Made by a program: the position numbers and the translations under genes. Below the pieces are notes generated by a model. It saw nothing but the letters and a program-made list of their open reading frames with translations, was not told where the DNA came from and did not search any database. Below, one piece after another: positions 16,825 through 22,158 of a stretch of 22,158 bases of DNA (positions are counted from its first letter, which is position 1; every line of letters starts with the position of its first letter). This DNA comes from Chitinophagaceae bacterium. GTDB taxonomy: Bacteria; Bacteroidota; Bacteroidia; Chitinophagales; Chitinophagaceae. The stretch is from positions 1 through 22,158 of the forward strand of contig CANKGM010000009.1 of NCBI GenBank assembly GCA_947481355.1. The letters are read 5' to 3'.

Positions 16825-17760
16825 TTATACGCTGAGTTCTTTTCTACCGGACAAAAGATATAAGACCGCCATTCGAACTGCAACACCATTCTCAACTTGA
16901 TTAAGAATGAGTGACTGTCCACAGTCTGCTACATCACTGTCAAGTTCTACTCCCCTATTTATAGGTCCTGGGTGCATGATTAATATATCTTTTTGGATAC
17001 GATCTAGCAGTTTTCGTGTTATTCCATAAGCTTGATTATATTCTCTTAGCGATGAAAATAAAACTTGATTCTGACGTTCGAGTTGAATACGCAAAACATT
17101 AGCAACATCACACCATTGAAGGGCTTCTTCGACGTTATACGTAACGTTTACATCAAAGGATTCTCTAATGTATTTTGGAATAAGTGTAGGTGGGCCAGCA
17201 AGTGTTACTTCAGCACCCATTTTTTTCAACAAATAGATGTTACTCATAGCAACTCGAGAATGCATAATATCTCCAATAATAGCCACTTTTTTTCCTTCTA
17301 ACGTTCCAAGTTTTTCTCTGATGGATAGAGCATCTAGTAAAGCTTGAGTAGGATGTTCATTAATACCATCACCTGCATTTACAATGGCCGCAGGAATATG
17401 TTTTGCTAAAAAATGTGGAGCCCCTGTGGCGCTATGGCGCATAACAACCATATCCACTTTCATAGAAAGAATGTTATTGACAGTATCCAGTAAGGTTTCT
17501 CCTTTTGATACTGAAGAGCTGCTAGCGGCAAAATTGATGGTATCTGCACTTAATCTTTTTTCAGCCAGCTCAAATGATATTCTTGTTCTGGTTGAATTCT
17601 CGTAAAATAAATTTACTATCGTAATGTCACGAAGTGAAGGAACTTTTTTAATTGGTCTTTGTAATACATCTTTAAATTGAGTGGCAGTATCTAAAATGAG
17701 TTGAATATCTCCCTTAAGGAGTTCTCTAATGCCTAGCAGATGTTTTGAACTGAGGTGCAT
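16825..17760 (-). CDS. pyrB: Aspartate carbamoyltransferase catalytic chain
   Basis: A 311-residue cytoplasmic enzyme that makes N-carbamoylaspartate, the committed step of pyrimidine synthesis. The carbamoyl-phosphate motif STRTRISFE is at 56-64, with the second-site loop SVSKGETLLDT following. NEHPTQALLD and the closing HPGPINRGVELDSDV are all intact. The length matches the catalytic chain alone; no regulatory chain gene pyrI is in the window. It follows pyrR by 60 bp on the same strand and precedes coaD by 9 bp. The pyrR-pyrB gap holds a weak promoter-like pair, TTG at 17796-17794 and TAACTTTA at 17775-17768 on the - strand (18 nt apart, one mismatch to TAnnTTTG), so an extra start for pyrB-coaD is possible but unproven. 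Confidence 0.97.
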   Translation of the reverse strand: MHLSSKHLLGIRELLKGDIQLILDTATQFKDVLQRPIKKVPSLRDITIVNLFYENSTRTRISFELAEKRLSADTINFAASSSSVSKGETLLDTVNNILSMKVDMVVMRHSATGAPHFLAKHIPAAIVNAGDGINEHPTQALLDALSIREKLGTLEGKKVAIIGDIMHSRVAMSNIYLLKKMGAEVTLAGPPTLIPKYIRESFDVNVTYNVEEALQWCDVANVLRIQLERQNQVLFSSLREYNQAYGITRKLLDRIQKDILIMHPGPINRGVELDSDVADCGQSLILNQVENGVAVRMAVLYLLSGRKELSV

Positions 17761-17820
17761 TAAGATGTAAAGTTATATGATTGATCTATAAAACAAGAAT
17801 AAATTTTATATGAGCGGTCA

Positions 17821-18351
17821 TTAAATACTATCATAAAGAACAACTTTTTTCTCCTTTTCCCAAATTACTTTTACTTTTTGCGTCACAATTGAATCAATTG
17901 ACTTACCAAAATAATCAGGTTGAATGGGTAGTTCGCGGCTGAACTTTCGATCAACCAGGATACAAAGCTCTACTTTTTTTGCACGTCCATGATCCAATAA
18001 GGCATCCATTGCGGCACGTATTGTTCTACCAGTATATAGTACATCATCAATGAGAATAACCTTTTTATTTTCTATCGAAAATGCAAGGTCTGTAATGTTG
18101 GGAACATGAATTTGAGTTCTGAAATCATCTCTATAAAAAGTTATATCCAACTTACCATACTGTAATTTAATTTCTGGATGAACTTCTTGAATATATTGTG
18201 TTATAAAATCACTGATAGCTATTCCTCTTGGTTGAATTCCAATTATACAGGTATTTGAAAAGGGATAATGGTTTTCAATAATTTCATGGGCTAATCTTTT
18301 TAAAGTTAGCTTGAGTTGTTCTTCTTCCATTATAGTATTCAGTCCTGTCAT
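17821..18351 (-). CDS. pyrR: PyrR family pyrimidine regulator / uracil phosphoribosyltransferase
   Basis: A 176-residue PRTase-fold protein. The PRPP motif VILIDDVLYTGRT is at 98-110, with the GIQPRG loop (38-43) and the PyrR signature RELPIQPDYFGK (139-150) that separates it from ordinary uracil PRTases. In Bacillus, PyrR senses UMP/UTP and binds pyr mRNA to terminate transcription; it also has weak uracil PRTase activity. The position directly before pyrB fits that role, but I could not find the known RNA binding consensus in the 60 bp before pyrB or the 44 bp before pyrR, so a different target or mainly enzymatic use is possible here. The start ATG at 18351 has AAGG six bases upstream; a second ATG (18330) lies seven codons inside. 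Confidence 0.94.
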   Translation of the reverse strand: MTGLNTIMEEEQLKLTLKRLAHEIIENHYPFSNTCIIGIQPRGIAISDFITQYIQEVHPEIKLQYGKLDITFYRDDFRTQIHVPNITDLAFSIENKKVILIDDVLYTGRTIRAAMDALLDHGRAKKVELCILVDRKFSRELPIQPDYFGKSIDSIVTQKVKVIWEKEKKVVLYDSI

Positions 18352-18395
18352 AGTATACCTTGGTTTACAAATGTATCATTTTTTCTAATGACCAA

Positions 18396-20027
18396 TCAAT
18401 CAGCCTGCATAAACGGATATCGATAGTCAGTTGGAGGTGTAAAAGTTTCTTTTATTGTTCGTGCACTTAACCACCTGTATAGATTAATAATTGAGCCAGC
18501 CTTGTCATTTGTACCAGAAGCCCTGGCGCCACCAAAGGGTTGTTGACCTACCACCGCGCCAGTTGGTTTATCATTGATGTAAAAATTTCCCGCAGCATTA
18601 CGCAATTTCTCAGTTGCTAAATCAATTGACGAGCGATCGTTCGAAATAATCGACCCAGTTAATGCATAGGGAGAAGTGCTATCAAGTAAAGTCAATGTTT
18701 CCTCAAATTTTTTCTCTGGATAAACATATATGGTTAGTACAGGACCAAAAATCTCTTCACACATTGTAGTGAATTTTGGATCTGAAGTCTCGATTACAGT
18801 TGGCTCAACAAAATAGCCTTTGGTTTTATCACAATTTCCCCCCACCAAAATGGTCGCTTTAGAAGATCGTTTGGCTTTGTCAATATATGACTTGATATTA
18901 TTAAATGATTTCTCATCAATAACAGCAGTGATAAAATTTTCAAAGTCTTCAACTGATCCCATCTTAAAACTCTTAACTCCTGCAATCATTTTTTTCCGAA
19001 TGGAAGCAGCTAAATTAGATGGAATATATGCTCTAGACGCTGCAGAACATTTTTGACCTTGAAACTCAAATGCACCCCTCAGTAAAGCCGTTGCAACAAC
19101 ATCGGGATCAGCAGTGCGATGAACCATTACAAAATCTTTACCACCAGTCTCCCCTACAATTCTAGGATAAGATTTATACTTCGAAATATTTTCACCAATT
19201 GATTTCCACATGGAATTAAATACACCAGTTGAACCGGTGAAGTGAACACCTCCAAAATCTTTATGTGAAAAACAAACTTGCCCTAATGTTGGTCCATCAA
19301 CGTAAATAAGATTGATAACACCATCAGGAAGTCCGGCTTCTTTCATTACTTTCATAAACATTTGGGCTGAATACACCTGAGTATTTGCGGGCTTCCATAC
19401 TACAGTGTTACCGCATAGTGCAGCAGAAGCAGGTAGGTTACCTCCAATTGCTGTAAAATTAAAAGGCGTAATGGCCAAGACAAATCCTTCAAGTGGTCTA
19501 TATTCTAATCTATTATGTATTCCATTGGCACTTATGGGTTGTTGCTTATAAATTTCAGATAAAAAATGTACATTGAATCTAAGAAAATCGATTAACTCAC
19601 AAGCACTATCAATTTCTGCCTGAAAAACTGTTTTGCTTTGTCCCAACATGGTAGCCCCATTCATGTAAGGGCGATATTTTGTAGCAATTAAATCTGCCGC
19701 TTTTAAAAAAATGGCAGCCCTACTTTCCCAAGGCATAGATTCCCAACTTGGCTTTGCAGCAAGCGCTGCTTGAATGGCCATTGTCACATGCTTGGATTCA
19801 CCTTTGTGAAAATAACCAAGTATATGTTTCTTTTCATGTGGTGGTCTAATGGCTACTAAAGACTTAGTCCTAACTTCTCTTGAGCCAATATACATCGGTA
19901 TATCTACTACAGTTGATTTTAGTTCTTGGAGAACTTCTTTTATACGTGCTCTTTCAGGAGAATTCAGAACATAGGAAAGAATTGGTTCATTCTGAGGCAA
20001 GGGTAAATAGTAATTTCCGTTACTCAT
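18396..20027 (-). CDS. pruA: L-glutamate gamma-semialdehyde (P5C) dehydrogenase
   Basis: A 543-residue NAD(P)+-dependent aldehyde dehydrogenase that oxidises glutamate semialdehyde (from proline via pyrroline-5-carboxylate) to glutamate. The length and ends match the ALDH4-like, single-function P5C dehydrogenases. The catalytic cysteine is C327 in FQGQKCSAASR, the general base E293 in GETGGK, the oxyanion Asn N190 in TPFNFTAIGG, and the cofactor region FTGSTGVF lies at 263-270. EEIFGPVL is at 424-431. A membrane or DNA-binding PutA part is absent, so a separate proline dehydrogenase gene must lie elsewhere. It starts 11 bp after the prfB stop and ends 44 bp before pyrR on the same strand, giving a probable long transcript of metabolically unrelated genes. 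Confidence 0.95.
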   Translation of the reverse strand: MSNGNYYLPLPQNEPILSYVLNSPERARIKEVLQELKSTVVDIPMYIGSREVRTKSLVAIRPPHEKKHILGYFHKGESKHVTMAIQAALAAKPSWESMPWESRAAIFLKAADLIATKYRPYMNGATMLGQSKTVFQAEIDSACELIDFLRFNVHFLSEIYKQQPISANGIHNRLEYRPLEGFVLAITPFNFTAIGGNLPASAALCGNTVVWKPANTQVYSAQMFMKVMKEAGLPDGVINLIYVDGPTLGQVCFSHKDFGGVHFTGSTGVFNSMWKSIGENISKYKSYPRIVGETGGKDFVMVHRTADPDVVATALLRGAFEFQGQKCSAASRAYIPSNLAASIRKKMIAGVKSFKMGSVEDFENFITAVIDEKSFNNIKSYIDKAKRSSKATILVGGNCDKTKGYFVEPTVIETSDPKFTTMCEEIFGPVLTIYVYPEKKFEETLTLLDSTSPYALTGSIISNDRSSIDLATEKLRNAAGNFYINDKPTGAVVGQQPFGGARASGTNDKAGSIINLYRWLSARTIKETFTPPTDYRYPFMQAD

Positions 20028-20038
20028 AATTATTTTTT

Positions 20039-21131
20039 TTATGATATATTATCTTTCTCTTTCATTAAATATGCCTTGATAAATCCGTCGAGTTCACCAT
20101 CCATCACAGGTTGTACGTTCCCAACTTCAAAATCAGTTCGATGATCTTTAATCATTTTATAAGGATGGAAAACGTAACTTCTAATTTGACTTCCCCACTC
20201 AATCTTTTTCTTTGATGCATTGTTGGCATTTTTCAGTTCTTCTCTTCTCCTTAGCTCTTCCTCATACAATTTACTCTTTAACATTTTTAGAGCCTTCTCC
20301 CTATTTTCACCTTGAGTTCGCGCTTGTTGACATTCAACTATAATACCACTTGGAATATGTTTAACCCTTACAGCTGTTTCTACTTTATTTACATTCTGAC
20401 CACCTTTTCCACCTGATCTATAGAATTCCCATTCAATATCTGCAGGACTAACTTCTATATCTATTGAATCGTCAACTAATGGATATACATAGACTGATGC
20501 AAATGAAGTATGTCGTCTAGCATTACTATCAAATGGAGAAATTCTGACTAGCCGATGAACACCATTTTCTGCTTTTAAAAATCCATATGCGAATGGGCCT
20601 TCAAATTGCAGTACAGCACTTTTAATTCCTGCTCCATCTCCTGATTGCCAATCCAATTCAGTCACTGTCCATCCTTGCTTTTCTCCATACATACGATACA
20701 TCCGGACAAGCATCTCAGCCCAATCCTGACTCTCCGTACCACCAGCTCCACTGTTTACTTGCAAGACTGCTGGTAATTCATCTTCTGGTTGATTCAACGT
20801 AGACTTAAATTCCGTTTCATCCAACATCAAGATGGCTTTGTCGAATGCGATTTTTGCTTCATCTTCCGTGCATTCAGCATCTTTCCAGTAATCAAACAAA
20901 ATTGAAAAATCTTCCACAGCAGATTCTGTGTTTAAATACAGGTTTAGCCAATATTCATTTAGCTTGATTGTTTTTAATATTTCAGTAGCACGGGCATTAT
21001 CATCCCAAAAACCTGGAGACAATGACTTTTGTTTGTCTTCTGTTATTTTATGTTCGCGGTTAGCGACGTCAAAGAAACCTCCTCAAGACGGAAAGACGGT
21101 CTCTCATAAGTTTGATCTGTTCTATTGTCAT
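20039..21131 (-). CDS. prfB: Peptide chain release factor 2, made by +1 programmed frameshift
   Basis: RF2 ends translation at UAA and UGA. The gene is in two frames. ATG at 21131 opens 20 codons (MTIEQIKLMRDRLSVLRRFL, matching the RF2 N-terminus) ending at CTT 21074-21072, followed by an in-frame TGA (21071-21069). Reading resumes one base on, with GAC (21070-21068, Asp), and continues 343 residues to TAA at 20039, giving a 363-residue protein (365 in E. coli). In the second frame alone, the first usable start is TTG at 21022, which would give a 327-residue form missing its N-terminus. In full-length numbering the stop-codon recognition tripeptide SPF is about 198-200, and the peptidyl-hydrolysis motif GGQ about 243-245, in GGKGGQNVNK. 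The arrangement provides autoregulation: scarce RF2 leaves the UGA unread and favours slippage. pruA follows 11 bp later. Confidence 0.96.
21069..21083 (-). promoter_or_regulatory. prfB programmed +1 frameshift site
   Basis: On the - strand the order is AGGAGG (21083-21078), a 3-base spacer TTT, the slippery Leu codon CTT, and TGA followed by C. The internal Shine-Dalgarno three bases before CTT, the CTT-TGA-C context and a poor terminator (UGA followed by C) are all as in the E. coli prfB site (AGGGGG, TAT, CTT, TGA, C). The ribosome slips forward one base so that GAC is read next. Confidence 0.95.
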
Positions 21132-21216
21132 ACATGTAAAATTAAATAAATTGAGGGAATAGAATGTAAAAAAGTCGAATTTAAGAACTAAGAACAGAAT
21201 TTATTGTTTAGATACT

Positions 21217-22008
21217 ATGACTAAGGCATATAACTTTCTTTTCTCCTGGCAACTTTTCCCAGAAATGTGCACTTATAATGATGGTGTGAGGCCAAAATCA
21301 GGAACCTATAAAATAAATTCTACTCCTGAAAAAAAGTTGATGTCGATTGAGATGAACTGGGTGAGTATTGAAAATAATGCCTTTTCTTCTACATATGAAA
21401 TCATCGCAGATGAAGAAATTCACCCATTTTACGACCAGCATATTGCAGAAAAAGCATGTTTAACGTTTATTGATAGTCATTGCTTTGTGGTATACTTTTA
21501 TATTAATGACAATATCAATTTAAAAATTACCCATCAGATTATGCCAAATGGGTATTTGAAACTCATTGAAGAAGGAAAGAGAAATGATGGCTCAATTTAT
21601 CAAAATGAAATTTTCTATCATAAACAATTGAGTGTGCTACCTTACTCTTCATCTACTTCCGGGGCAATAATACGCCCTACAGAGGAAGGTGTAATTAGAC
21701 ATAAAGTACTGTCTGCAATGGAGGAGCAAACGAATATTCAATTAGCTCAAATCCGTGAGCAAGTAGAGTTATTAGCAAAACAAGCACAAGAAATACATAA
21801 AAGAAAAGAACTTTCTATATTAATTTATTCTGCAAAATTGAATTTTGTTCCAGTAATTGGACAACATTATTATCTATATGAAAAGAAAGACAACTCTTAT
21901 ATTCTTTCACTAGTTGGTCCTAATGAATGGGGATCAAATTCTCCTTATAAAAATTGTTGTGCATCGGTAAAACTGCTATCAGATCATACTTGGATGGAGA
22001 TTGCCTAA
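21217..22008 (+). CDS. DUF2452 family protein with an extra N-terminal domain
   Basis: A 263-residue protein with two parts and no signal peptide. Residues about 148-263 match the DUF2452 family, common in Bacteroidota and of unknown function: SGAIIRPTEEGVIRHKVLSAM, then a helix of EQTNIQLAQIREQVELLAKQ type (169-190), the SILIYSAKLNF strand, GQHYYLYEK, LSLVGPNEWG and the closing KLLSDHTWMEI. Residues 1-145 are not in the usual DUF2452 proteins I know. They are beta-strand rich (FSWQLFPEM, GTYKINSTPEKKLMSIEMNWVS, CFVVYFYIND) and look like a small barrel, possibly lipocalin or nitrobindin-like, but I cannot name the family. It is divergent from prfB (85 bp between starts) and converges with the gene at the right edge. 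Confidence 0.78.
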   Translation: MTKAYNFLFSWQLFPEMCTYNDGVRPKSGTYKINSTPEKKLMSIEMNWVSIENNAFSSTYEIIADEEIHPFYDQHIAEKACLTFIDSHCFVVYFYINDNINLKITHQIMPNGYLKLIEEGKRNDGSIYQNEIFYHKQLSVLPYSSSTSGAIIRPTEEGVIRHKVLSAMEEQTNIQLAQIREQVELLAKQAQEIHKRKELSILIYSAKLNFVPVIGQHYYLYEKKDNSYILSLVGPNEWGSNSPYKNCCASVKLLSDHTWMEIA

Positions 22009-22015
22009 TCCATGG

Positions 22016-22158
22016 CTATTTTGTCTTATTTATTTGTATTCCTATTCCTACTAATGATTTGAATTGAAGAGCAGGCGAATTATTGTCTTTTCCAAATAGT
22101 TTTAAATCATCGTCATATATCATATCTACCTCCCATGTAAGTGCGATTATTTTCGTTA
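22016..22158 (-). CDS. 3' end of a probable outer-membrane protein, cut by the right edge
   Basis: Reading on the - strand, an open frame runs from the edge to a TAG at 22018-22016, giving 46 residues that start TKIIALTWEVDMIYDDD and end QFKSLVGIGIQINKTK. The tail has alternating hydrophobic residues and the QFKxLxGIG ending seen in Bacteroidota outer-membrane beta-barrel proteins of the DUF3078 kind, which also carry a W/T-x-V-D-x-x-Y-D-D-D strand before it. The family call is a resemblance from memory and not certain. It ends 7 bp after the convergent DUF2452 gene. Confidence 0.55.
   Translation of the reverse strand, partial: TKIIALTWEVDMIYDDDLKLFGKDNNSPALQFKSLVGIGIQINKTK

Noticed and set aside
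20039..21022. A 327-residue RF2 starting at TTG 21022
   Set aside because: It omits the N-terminal helix found in all RF2 proteins, and the frameshift site with an in-frame upstream start explains the full protein.

Overview
The window is ordinary, densely packed chromosome from a low-GC member of the Bacteroidota, most likely the Chitinophagales/Sphingobacteriales side (genus not determinable here). The indications are a gliding-motility-type C-terminal (CHU_C) surface protein followed by a PorP/SprF-family protein (the type IX secretion, T9SS, signature), a WbqC-family protein, a DUF2452 protein, a Bacteroidota-type promoter (TTG, 19 nt, TAnnTTTG) in front of hppA, and mostly weak Shine-Dalgarno sequences. 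No stretch over 300 bp lacks a gene. The longest gap is about 250 bp (14368-14617), AT-rich, with nothing convincing in it. I see no rRNA, tRNA, CRISPR, insertion sequence or phage gene.

Layout: (1) 1-776, + strand: last codons of an unknown gene overlapping cutC by ATGA. (2) 788-3059, - strand: serA (phosphoglycerate dehydrogenase) followed after 4 bp by an APH-fold small-molecule kinase. (3) 3115-7733, + strand: a membrane-anchored class C beta-lactamase-fold hydrolase, a stand-alone ADP-dependent NAD(P)H-hydrate dehydratase lacking its usual epimerase half, then hppA, a K+-dependent type membrane pyrophosphatase with a C-terminal extension of about 100 residues; hppA ends at a strong hairpin terminator that can serve both strands. 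(4) 7803-13667, - strand: a three-gene T9SS surface operon, giant adhesin-like protein, PorP/SprF partner and small lipoprotein. (5) 13741-15614, - strand: wbqC-like gene, exported heavy-metal-associated domain protein, pyrE. (6) 15658-16266, + strand: Nudix hydrolase. (7) 16339-21131, - strand, transcribed in the order prfB, pruA, pyrR, pyrB, coaD: release factor 2, proline catabolism, pyrimidine regulation and synthesis, CoA synthesis. (8) 21217-22008, + strand: a two-part DUF2452 protein; then the tail of a probable outer-membrane protein on the - strand running off the right edge.

The genes form several functional sets rather than one system. pyrE, pyrR and pyrB serve UMP synthesis and its control. 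serA, pruA, coaD, nnrD and the Nudix gene are metabolism or metabolite repair. hppA links pyrophosphate to ion gradients. The 7803-13667 operon is a secreted protein with its dedicated outer-membrane partner. The most informative details are a complete programmed +1 frameshift in prfB (so the true protein is 363 residues, not the 327 visible in one frame), the HppA C-terminal extension, the split NnrD, and the DUF2452 fusion. I did not find evidence of a wholly new defence or mobile system here.
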